DNA of 5,784 nucleotides from Planctomycetota bacterium (GTDB lineage: Bacteria; Planctomycetota; GCA-002687715; DRQF01), in NCBI GenBank assembly GCA_015485455.1, contig WFTN01000274.1:1-5784 (forward strand), written 5' to 3'. The translations under genes were made by a program, and so were the position numbers. Below are positions 1 through 5,784 of the stretch, piece by piece; the stretch's first letter is position 1, and every line of letters starts with the position of its first letter. The notes under the pieces were generated by a model. That model was not told the origin of the DNA. It ran no database searches and saw only the letters and a list, made by a program, of their open reading frames with translations.

Positions 1-2276
1 AGCTGCCATTTAGGCCAGCTATTGGCATCTTTTCTTGATTGAGCAAGGGCCTCTTTGACTAAGTCACGATCGGTGGTGAAGCGCGCCGCTTCGATCTTGC
101 GGTCGAGTTCAACTGGCAAGTAGGCGTAGCGTCTGGTTAGGTCTGGAGGGGTCTCTATGAGCTCAAAGCCCTGCATGTCGCTAATCCCCTGGATGCAGGA
201 GCTTTCGCCAATTTCCTCTAAGGAGCCTCTGGCAAAGATGAGGTCGTCATCGATGAGATGGAAGGGGTCTTTGGTGGGTACTTCCTGAGATGTGGAGATT
301 CCTGATTCCTCGTCATCGTTGGCGAACAGCTCAACCAAGAAATCATAAGAGTCGTCTCTCGCTGGCGTGTCAGGAATGAGGTCTTCAGGGCTTGCCTTCT
401 CCTCAATGCCCTTGGCGATTGTTTCTTCTTCTTTGGACGCATCGTGGAGCTGAAGAAGGTCGGCGACGTCGCCTAAGTTCTTTTGGGCGTATTCTTCTTT
501 CTCGATGAGACGTTCCAAAATGCGCGCATCGCCTTGAAGGGACTTTGTCTCAGGGATGGTGAGAAGATAATGGATCTGAGGATCTTCTGTTTGGCCATAA
601 CGATCGATGCGACCATTGCGCTGCTGAAGAGTGATGAGACTCCAGGGGATGTCGTAGTGAAAAAGACGGAAGCAGCAGAAATGAAGATTGATGCCTTCAG
701 CGGCGGCATCAGAACAGAGTAGAACTTTGACCTTGCTGTCTTCGGTGCCAAAGTCACGGATGATTTCTGTTTGTTGGCGATCGTCCATGGAGCCATTAAA
801 CGTTGCGATTTGGACTGGTTTGAAACCGCAGTTGCCTAGCAAGTGATCAGCCAGGCTGGCCAAAGTGGCTATGCGCTCAGAGAAAACAACCACACGGGGG
901 GAAGTCCTTTTATTGGATATTTCATGGGCTTTCAGGAGAGCTGTAAATTTCTTGAGCTTGGCACCGCCAGATTTGACCAGAGGATCATTTTCTGCGGAGA
1001 GAGCCGCAAGTTCACTCATATCATGTTCAATGGGCGCTAAGACATCTGGGCGGTCCTTCGCCTCATCAGCCATTTTCGCCAACTTCTTTTGGCGCTCGGC
1101 GATAGTCTCATGAAGGGCCCGAGGTGAAGAAAGGAAGGCCTTCTTAAGGGTTGTGGTAAACAACATCGACCCAGAACGTGTACCTCCTCGACTCGTGGCA
1201 CGCAGGTCAAGGGCTTCTAAGCGGCCGAGAACAACCTCTTCTTGAGGTTCAGCGGTGATTTTCTCGCCATGAATTTGTCGTTGTCGAAACGCTTGGCCGA
1301 CTTCTGCCGCTACATCTTTCTTGAAGCGTCGGACGAAGAGGCCTCTTACGTCTTCCCTGCCATAGTCAGAGGGATCGGCGATGGCAGTTGGGTCCAAGAG
1401 ATTCATGAGGCTGGCGAAACTCTCGGGTTTGCCGTCGTGAGGCGTGGCTGAAGTGAAGATCAAGGAATCGGCGGTATTGGCCAAGAGCTTGGCGAGCTTG
1501 GCTCTTTGGGAAGTCGAGGAACCTCGTTCAGCCACATTTTGGCACTCATCGACAAGCACAACATCCCAGCGGCATTCTTCGAGGTAGCGAGCGTATTTTG
1601 TGTCTTTCTTAAGAGTATCAATGGAAATAATGCAGCGATTGAAATGATGAAATGGATTCATCGAAGCTGGGATTCGACGTTGGATGCGCTGAAGCCCGAC
1701 AGAGTCAAGGCGCACCAGCGGGATGGTGAAACGGGCCCAGAGCTCTTCTTGAAACTGGGCCAAAATACTCTTCAGGGCAACGACTAAGATTCGTTCACCC
1801 CGCCCTCTGCGAATGAGCTCAGAAAGAAGTATGCCTGCCTCGACCGTCTTGCCCATACCCACACCATCAGCCATCAAGATGCGAGCCCTTGGTCGTTCTA
1901 AAGCTTTGTGGGCCGGCACCATTTGATAATTGGTGACGTCAAGCGCTGCCCGATGACCAACGGCAATAACGTTGTCTGTGGGGGGCGACTTCCTCAGGAG
2001 TGCTTCGAGGTAGAGTCTTGAACGACGATATCTTGGGGTTGGGTCATGGACCAGCTTGGTCTGTTCCGGTCGCAGTTCGACAATCTTGTCAAGATCGCTG
2101 AGATAAATGGCGTCCTTGCCACGAACAAGTTCAGAGACGCCGGTCACATGAACGGCCAAGCACTCATCGGACACCCAATCGCACTTACGAACGATCCACT
2201 CTTCGTCACGAATCTCGACTCGTGAGCCTGGTGCGTATGTCACATAGGCCTGTTTCTTTGTCTTGAGTCGCGCCAT
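1..2276 (-). CDS. SNF2/RapA-type DEAD-like helicase, 3' end cut by window edge
   Basis: The frame is open from the ATG at 2276 to the left edge: 758 whole codons, no stop, so the C-terminus is missing. Residues ~15-105 form an N-terminal region (PGSRVEIRDEEWIVR, then a GVSELVRG segment) seen ahead of the motor in this SNF2-related group. RecA lobe 1 has motif I GVGMGKT (138-144, Lys143), motif II DECQ (243-246) and motif III SATPH (276-280). Lobe 2 has motif IV around RVVVFSERIA (461-470), motif V SDAAAEGINL (522-531) and motif VI QQRNGRIDRYGQ (551-562). All motor residues look intact. An acidic, low-complexity stretch follows at ~612-690. Proteins of this class use ATP to translocate on double-stranded DNA or strip proteins from it; many lie in defence operons. 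The ATG overlaps the upstream stop by one base (TAATG), implying translational coupling. Family assignment is firm; a defence role is inferred. It could be related to DISARM DrmD-like helicases, but I would not assign that symbol. Confidence 0.93.
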   Translation of the reverse strand, partial: MARLKTKKQAYVTYAPGSRVEIRDEEWIVRKCDWVSDECLAVHVTGVSELVRGKDAIYLSDLDKIVELRPEQTKLVHDPTPRYRRSRLYLEALLRKSPPTDNVIAVGHRAALDVTNYQMVPAHKALERPRARILMADGVGMGKTVEAGILLSELIRRGRGERILVVALKSILAQFQEELWARFTIPLVRLDSVGLQRIQRRIPASMNPFHHFNRCIISIDTLKKDTKYARYLEECRWDVVLVDECQNVAERGSSTSQRAKLAKLLANTADSLIFTSATPHDGKPESFASLMNLLDPTAIADPSDYGREDVRGLFVRRFKKDVAAEVGQAFRQRQIHGEKITAEPQEEVVLGRLEALDLRATSRGGTRSGSMLFTTTLKKAFLSSPRALHETIAERQKKLAKMADEAKDRPDVLAPIEHDMSELAALSAENDPLVKSGGAKLKKFTALLKAHEISNKRTSPRVVVFSERIATLASLADHLLGNCGFKPVQIATFNGSMDDRQQTEIIRDFGTEDSKVKVLLCSDAAAEGINLHFCCFRLFHYDIPWSLITLQQRNGRIDRYGQTEDPQIHYLLTIPETKSLQGDARILERLIEKEEYAQKNLGDVADLLQLHDASKEEETIAKGIEEKASPEDLIPDTPARDDSYDFLVELFANDDEESGISTSQEVPTKDPFHLIDDDLIFARGSLEEIGESSCIQGISDMQGFELIETPPDLTRRYAYLPVELDRKIEAARFTTDRDLVKEALAQSRKDANSWPKWQ

Positions 2277-2668
2277 TAGATGATTGCAATCGTGAGGTCT
2301 GTGTGCCCTAGCCTCTTGGCCACGGCATTGAATACTTCGACGTCATCGTCGAGCCCAAGGCATGACGCTGCGTCATCAGAAGCATCATTTTCGAGAACGA
2401 AGTAGCGAGCCGCTACCATGACTGCCTGACAAGCTGAAAAAGGTGCATCAGATCCCAAGCGACGGATCAGTTTCGTGCAACCAAGAGACAGTTGCTCGGC
2501 GGTAGTGAGATCAAGAGTCTCATCTTGCCTATGTAGCTCCCGAAGATGGCCCAGATAGGATTGGACTTCCCGCAATAAAGCCTCACCGCCAGGCCACTGA
2601 GCATCCATTAACTTTACGGCAATACTACGTTCTTTATCTGGAAGCTCATTTAACCATTCAGTCGACAT
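2276..2668 (-). CDS. Small DUF1232 (YkvA)-like protein
   Basis: Encodes 130 residues from the ATG at 2668. An in-frame GTG at 2677 would add three residues, but it overlaps the AAAGAG ribosome-binding site that sits 8 bases before the ATG, so the ATG is preferred. The N-terminal half (1-75) is charged and helical in appearance. The second half has an alanine-rich helix followed by RYFVLENDASDD and GLDDDVEVFNAVAKRLG (about 88-121). This recalls the DUF1232/YkvA pattern of a short helix, an Asp-rich turn and a Gly-x-x-Asp-Asp helix, but without a hydrophobic membrane segment. The biochemical role of that family is not established. The stop TAA shares its last A with the helicase ATG, so the two are almost certainly co-translated, and this protein may be an accessory subunit or regulator of the helicase. 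That the gene is real is well supported by coupling and codon structure; the family call rests on motif resemblance only. Confidence 0.78.
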   Translation of the reverse strand: MSTEWLNELPDKERSIAVKLMDAQWPGGEALLREVQSYLGHLRELHRQDETLDLTTAEQLSLGCTKLIRRLGSDAPFSACQAVMVAARYFVLENDASDDAASCLGLDDDVEVFNAVAKRLGHTDLTIAII

Positions 2669-2676
2669 GGGCGGCA

Positions 2677-2682
2677 CTCTTT
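2677..2682 (-). promoter_or_regulatory. Ribosome-binding site deciding the start of the small DUF1232-like gene
   Basis: AAAGAG on the minus strand lies 8 bases before the ATG at 2668. This spacing favours the ATG over the nearby GTG at 2677, which would overlap the site itself. Confidence 0.5.
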
Positions 2683-2700
2683 ATCATTAGTCTCAAACTT

Positions 2701-2724
2701 CCCTCCACGCTGAGGGGTGGAGGG
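2701..2724 (-). other. Perfect 8-bp stem-loop in the only long intergenic gap
   Basis: CCCTCCAC (2701-2708) and GTGGAGGG (2717-2724) are exact inverted repeats around an 8-base loop. The structure lies 32 bases upstream of the ATG of the small gene, within the 162-base gap 2669-2830 that separates the nuclease from the helicase pair. No T-run follows on either strand, so it is not a textbook intrinsic terminator. It could be a leader hairpin, an attenuator, an mRNA stabiliser or processing site, or an operator for a repressor. Nothing else clear was found in the gap; a promoter for the helicase pair would be expected here if they are transcribed separately. Confidence 0.55.
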
Positions 2725-2830
2725 CAGAACACTCATGGGGCAGGTATAGACGAGTTATTGTCTGCCTCGGTCCTGCTCTCTACTGGTCCAAGATTAGCGA
2801 TCGTAGCGAAATCTGCAAGAGTTTGAGCAC

Positions 2831-3766
2831 TCAGGGGAGCAGATCCTCCAACCAATTGCGCAAGTACTCCAGAACTTTTTCCTCAGACCCCGGAGCAAAT
2901 GGGATGATTCCCACTTTCTCCTCATGCTGAAATTCTTCAGCTTCAAGCCAAGGAGCCCCACTGCCTCGGGGGACCAGTAACAGTGCCCCATCGGCATGCT
3001 CACCATCTTGGCGAAGCGCGTCTCTGTAGATGTGGGCAGTAGCCATAGCCTCCAGTACATTGTTTCGCTTGGTTCGATACTTGGCATCGAAAACCAAGAA
3101 AGAACTTCCGCCAGATTCATCCGATTTTTGGAGGACAATGTCTGGACACCTCATCCCGGAAATGGAGTAGAAGCTCGAAGACGAAGCGCCATTCGAAGCA
3201 GAAAAAGTCTGTTGCAAGACAACTGAGACTCGAGCACCAGAAGAATCGGATCCGATCCAGGAAACGCGATCTACCGAATTCGACTTTTGCCGCCGTTTCC
3301 ATACCAACGCGGGCAATAGTTTTCGAACACCCTTCGCCACAGTGGCAAAACACCACCGTTCATAAACTTCCCATGTTGGGGCAAGCCAAAATCGAGCCGA
3401 TGATGTTTGGCCCGAAAGACCTCTTCGAAGAGCTCCCCATCCAAATTTGAAAGCACGGGAGTAAAGGGGATGTGCGGCCACGGCAGTGAGGCCAGCTGAA
3501 GTGATTTCTGAAGATGTCACCTCGTTGAATGGTATTCGTCTCAGAATCTGTGAGAGGTCTAATTCAAGGGAATTTAGAAAGGCCAAACGCCTTGGCCAAC
3601 GGCTTTGGAGCGAAGATCGAGTGGCACTTTCTCTTTCCTTCGCGACAATTTCAGAGATTTCTGAACGAACTCGTCGAATGCCTTGTTGGACATTCTTGAC
3701 CATGGCAGCAAGACAGCGATTTGCCGGACCATCCAAGTGGCGTTCCGTGCAAGGAACGTCTAACAT
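2831..3766 (-). CDS. DUF2357/McrC-like PD-(D/E)XK nuclease
   Basis: Encodes 311 residues. Near the N-terminus ERHLDGPANRCLAAMV (8-23) matches the conserved 'D-x-P-x-N-R' helix of DUF2357/McrC-like proteins. Next comes a helical, Arg-rich region, then TWEVYERWCF (131-140), the 'YE-x-W' motif just before the nuclease core, whose Glu136 may be the upstream acidic residue. The core has CPDIVL with Asp209, then FDAKY with Asp227-Ala-Lys229, the D...(D/E)xK signature, and a following helix with AHIYRDAL (245-252). All expected catalytic residues are present, so it should be an active metal-dependent DNA endonuclease. In McrBC, the related McrC cuts DNA when driven by the McrB motor. The ATG at 3766 is the only start codon before an in-frame stop at 3833-3835 and has no Shine-Dalgarno site, so expression depends on coupling to, or frameshifting from, the preceding gene. 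Many DUF2357 proteins are longer at the N-terminus, so this copy may be shortened. Confidence 0.85.
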   Translation of the reverse strand: MLDVPCTERHLDGPANRCLAAMVKNVQQGIRRVRSEISEIVAKERESATRSSLQSRWPRRLAFLNSLELDLSQILRRIPFNEVTSSEITSAGLTAVAAHPLYSRAFKFGWGALRRGLSGQTSSARFWLAPTWEVYERWCFATVAKGVRKLLPALVWKRRQKSNSVDRVSWIGSDSSGARVSVVLQQTFSASNGASSSSFYSISGMRCPDIVLQKSDESGGSSFLVFDAKYRTKRNNVLEAMATAHIYRDALRQDGEHADGALLLVPRGSGAPWLEAEEFQHEEKVGIIPFAPGSEEKVLEYLRNWLEDLLP

Positions 3767-4236
3767 AGGATTAACATCATCATGCGAGCCAAGCGTCGCA
3801 CTGCTGCCCCTCGATACGCTATGGTTGTAAAATCAGTGGGATAAAAGGCGGCCATCACCCGAAAAACTTTTAGGTGCGGCTTGACACGAATTGACTTAGC
3901 CAAACGTGCAAGCATTTCATCAGCGAAAGAAGTGAGGTATTTCAACTTGGCCACTTCGTCTTTCGGCACTGGCTCAAGAGATCGTTTGGCAACCCAAGAC
4001 CGAAAAACAGGATCGGAGGTGGATTTGGAAACATTGATTGTTCCTTGGCCTACAGCAGAAACAGGATTCTTCTCCCAAAGGCGATGATGAAATTCAGATG
4101 TCGACCGTTCTTGTTCATCAGCGGCTTGTACTCCGTCAAGAAACTCAGTGAGATTCACGCGCCACTCATTGCCCCGGTGCTTGCGTTCAACATTCGCGCA
4201 GATTTTTTGAAGCTCTTCAATCGTCAGAATGTCCAT
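3760..4236 (-). CDS. McrB-type N-terminal domain protein lacking the AAA+ motor (possible truncated gene)
   Basis: Encodes 158 residues from the ATG at 4236, placed 7 bases after AAAGGA; a TTG at 4242 is a weaker alternative. Two segments resemble the N-terminal region of certain McrB-like AAA+ proteins: HRLWEKNPVSAVGQGTINVS (51-70) and HLKVFRVMAAFYPTDFTT (121-138), followed by a helix ending RRLARMM (147-153). In those proteins this region precedes a linker and a GTPase domain with a Walker A motif; none is present here. The reading frame ends in MLILC directly after the conserved part, as if cut short. Its stop overlaps the nuclease ATG by 7 bases (ATGTTAG). Either the AAA+ domain was lost by deletion, or this is a free-standing recognition or adaptor domain for the nuclease, or the two frames are joined by a slip at ATGATGATG. 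The reading frame is convincing; the family link is from recalled sequence pattern and needs a profile search. Confidence 0.72.
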   Translation of the reverse strand: MDILTIEELQKICANVERKHRGNEWRVNLTEFLDGVQAADEQERSTSEFHHRLWEKNPVSAVGQGTINVSKSTSDPVFRSWVAKRSLEPVPKDEVAKLKYLTSFADEMLARLAKSIRVKPHLKVFRVMAAFYPTDFTTIAYRGAAVRRLARMMMLILC

Positions 4237-4243
4237 TGACAAG

Positions 4244-4249
4244 TCCTTT
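4244..4249 (-). promoter_or_regulatory. Ribosome-binding site for the McrB-N-like gene
   Basis: AAAGGA on the minus strand, 7 bases before the ATG at 4236, is the best Shine-Dalgarno match in the window. It selects this ATG over the TTG at 4242, which would lie only one base from the site. Confidence 0.65.
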
Positions 4250-4277
4250 CTCAGTTCGCTTTCAGAGGATCAGGCCA

Positions 4278-5784
4278 CTAAGGGCCCAGTCGGCGCAGTT
4301 GGATCTTTGTGGTGCCGACCTCGATTTCCAAGACGTCTTTGTCGACTGTCACAATCTTTCCTGGTTCGAGTTCCTGATCGTCTACAATGGGTGCATTCTT
4401 GGATCCTGAGTCGGCGGTGAAGGTTACTGATTGTGCTACCAGATCAATGATCAATTGACGCCGTGAAACCATGGGATCGTTCACTTGCAAATCACATGCT
4501 TGGTGACGCCCCAAGATGTAACAACCCGGGGCCGTCAAAATTTTGTCATTTGACCCTGGGATTGAGATCGTCCATGAGACGGATCGGGGCTTTGTGATTG
4601 TCTGTTCTGCGGAGCGGGTGGCGGTCCAGTCATTAAGATCCTGTTTCAATACAGTTTCATCTCCGGAATCCCACGCAACGTCTCGGTCTTCGTTCACGCT
4701 TTCCATGAGCGGAGTGACTGATTGTGACGGTAGCATTGGCTCTTGCTCGGGCGTTACAGCTTGAGAACGGGCAATGGCTTGTGCAGGATTTGATTTTTCA
4801 TCTTGATGTAGCTCGCGCCGAAGATCAATCAGTGTGGCCAAATCAGCAAGCTGATGAGGGTCAATCACATGGTGAGCCGAATACAACCAACGTTCGCTGA
4901 TTTGCTCAATGCCGCCATCGGTCTTGCGGATAAGGAACTCCCCGGGATTCAGAGAAGTCAGGCGACTTGCGATGTCGATAACCGCATTTGAAGCACTTCC
5001 AATTGTCTCATGAATCCGTTTGCGTTCATTCGCGGATGTCAAGTTGCCAACGCCCCAAGTTCCCACATTCCCCAATCCTCGATGATCAACTCCAATGACA
5101 TTCTGAGTCGCCAACAGACTGCAAACGCCAAAAGCCCGCCCCTGACGGAGGACAACGTTCAAGGATGACTTTGATGGTGGATTGTGAGGATACGATGGGT
5201 AGAACCCTTGGGATCCGCCAGCACCTCCGATCTCGTCGATAAAAAGAAGAAGTCGCGGAGCTGCCGCGCCACCCTGCCCTCTCATCCAACGATAGACGCT
5301 ATGGCACACTTGTGCCACGACAAATGCCTGGTCAAAGAAGTCGTGCAAGTGGGCAAGACTCAAAGTGACAATTGGTGTTCGTCCCGACTTCGGCGCCAGC
5401 AATTGATCCAAGTCAAATGGGACACCTGTGTACCATTGTGGCTCTAACCCCATCAACTGGCTATTAACTTCGCGGCAGAGATCCATGCGACGTCGTTCGG
5501 CCATGAACATATCGACAGGGAGATTCCCGAGCCTTTCGACTGGTGGCGCAATGATCCAACTCACAAGCGTCGAAAGACCGTCCGTGCCCTCAAGATTGAC
5601 ATTGTTTTCCCAGGCGTATTTCAGGAGTTCAAGAAGGAATTGCTCATCTTGAGCTGCCTTCGCGCCCTTGGATTCCTTCTGTCGAAGCCGACCAAGAAAT
5701 GCTCTGACGAATGCCTGCATCAGCTCTAAATAGTCGTTCTTCTCTTGTTCATCACAATCTTTCGGAGATTTCCCAGGCTTAGGA
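4278..5784 (-). CDS. HerA/DUF87-like ATPase with C-terminal FHA domain, 5' end cut by window edge
   Basis: The frame is open from the right edge to TAG at 4278: 501 visible residues. An internal ATG at 5720 is not the likely start, because the frame continues upstream without a stop and the Walker A motif is still missing. The visible part holds the second half of a HerA-like motor: Walker B LLLFIDE (178-184), an NPPSK stretch, RQGRAFG (213-219), LLATQN (223-228), the GTWGVGNL strand (241-248) and an ERW motif near 298. After an acidic linker (~330-400) comes an FHA fold: ILGR (423-426), VSRRQ (439-443) and GSKNAP (460-465). FHA domains bind phosphothreonine peptides; the Arg, Ser and Asn contacts are kept, while the usual His of SRxH is Gln. 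HerA-type ATPases form hexameric rings that move double-stranded DNA and often pair with nucleases. The next gene begins 41 bases after the stop, suggesting one operon. In relatives the strand after LATQN usually reads G(R/K)L; here it is GNL, so a basic residue is replaced. Confidence 0.88.
   Translation of the reverse strand, partial: PKPGKSPKDCDEQEKNDYLELMQAFVRAFLGRLRQKESKGAKAAQDEQFLLELLKYAWENNVNLEGTDGLSTLVSWIIAPPVERLGNLPVDMFMAERRRMDLCREVNSQLMGLEPQWYTGVPFDLDQLLAPKSGRTPIVTLSLAHLHDFFDQAFVVAQVCHSVYRWMRGQGGAAAPRLLLFIDEIGGAGGSQGFYPSYPHNPPSKSSLNVVLRQGRAFGVCSLLATQNVIGVDHRGLGNVGTWGVGNLTSANERKRIHETIGSASNAVIDIASRLTSLNPGEFLIRKTDGGIEQISERWLYSAHHVIDPHQLADLATLIDLRRELHQDEKSNPAQAIARSQAVTPEQEPMLPSQSVTPLMESVNEDRDVAWDSGDETVLKQDLNDWTATRSAEQTITKPRSVSWTISIPGSNDKILTAPGCYILGRHQACDLQVNDPMVSRRQLIIDLVAQSVTFTADSGSKNAPIVDDQELEPGKIVTVDKDVLEIEVGTTKIQLRRLGP

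Noticed and set aside
473..796. Minus-strand 107-codon reading frame
   Set aside because: It lies wholly inside the helicase frame, over motifs V and VI, and encodes a composition typical of an out-of-frame shadow.
1506..1787. Plus-strand 93-codon reading frame and other plus-strand frames at 843-1113 and 1242-1451
   Set aside because: They are antisense to the well-supported helicase and show no recognisable motif or ribosome-binding site.
2701..2724. Intrinsic terminator after the nuclease gene
   Set aside because: The stem is strong but no T-run follows on either strand, so only a stem-loop is reported.
2791..2818. Promoter-like pair TTGCAG - 16 bases - TAATCT on the minus strand upstream of the helicase pair
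   Set aside because: It matches consensus at only 4 of 6 and 3 of 6 positions and lies partly at the end of the nuclease gap; too weak to call.
2794..3138. Minus-strand 114-codon frame overlapping the nuclease C-terminus
   Set aside because: It is a shadow of the nuclease frame, which carries the conserved PD-(D/E)XK motifs over the same bases.
3486..3830. Plus-strand 114-codon frame
   Set aside because: It is antisense to the nuclease and the gene junction, and has no family resemblance.
1..5784. Assignment to DISARM, classical McrBC, BREX or Zorya
   Set aside because: The hallmark partners (DrmA/DrmB, full McrB GTPase, PglZ/BrxC, ZorA/ZorB) are not in the window; only individual protein families are shared.

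Overview
The window reads as one leftward (minus-strand) gene cluster of five genes covering almost all 5.8 kb. It is bacterial in character: short overlaps, a TAATG junction, Shine-Dalgarno sites and no introns. Base composition is moderate, near 50% G+C by eye. Nothing identifies the host taxon, and I see no tRNA, rRNA, insertion sequence, CRISPR array or phage gene.

In transcription order (right to left) the genes are: (1) the C-terminal ~500 residues of a HerA/DUF87-like ATPase carrying a C-terminal FHA domain, with its 5' end outside the window; (2) a 158-residue protein resembling the N-terminal domain of McrB-type AAA+ proteins but with no AAA+ domain; (3) a 311-residue DUF2357/McrC-like PD-(D/E)XK nuclease whose start overlaps the stop of gene 2 by 7 bases; (4) after a 162-base gap with a perfect 8-bp stem-loop, a 130-residue protein resembling the DUF1232 (YkvA) family; (5) a large SNF2/RapA-type helicase whose ATG shares one base with the stop of gene 4 and which runs off the left edge still open.

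A hexameric-type DNA-pumping ATPase, a PD-(D/E)XK nuclease with a McrB-like partner fragment, and a double-stranded-DNA translocase of the SNF2 class together look like an anti-phage or DNA-restriction island. That role is inferred from family and context. I cannot match the set with confidence to a named system (it is not a standard McrBC, DISARM, BREX or Zorya layout). The two most notable points are the gene 2/gene 3 junction, which looks like either an internal deletion of an mcrB-mcrC-like pair or a coupled two-part nuclease, and the FHA domain on the HerA-like ATPase, which implies recognition of a phosphothreonine partner.

There is no gene-free stretch over 300 bases. The only real gaps are 2669-2830 and 4237-4277.
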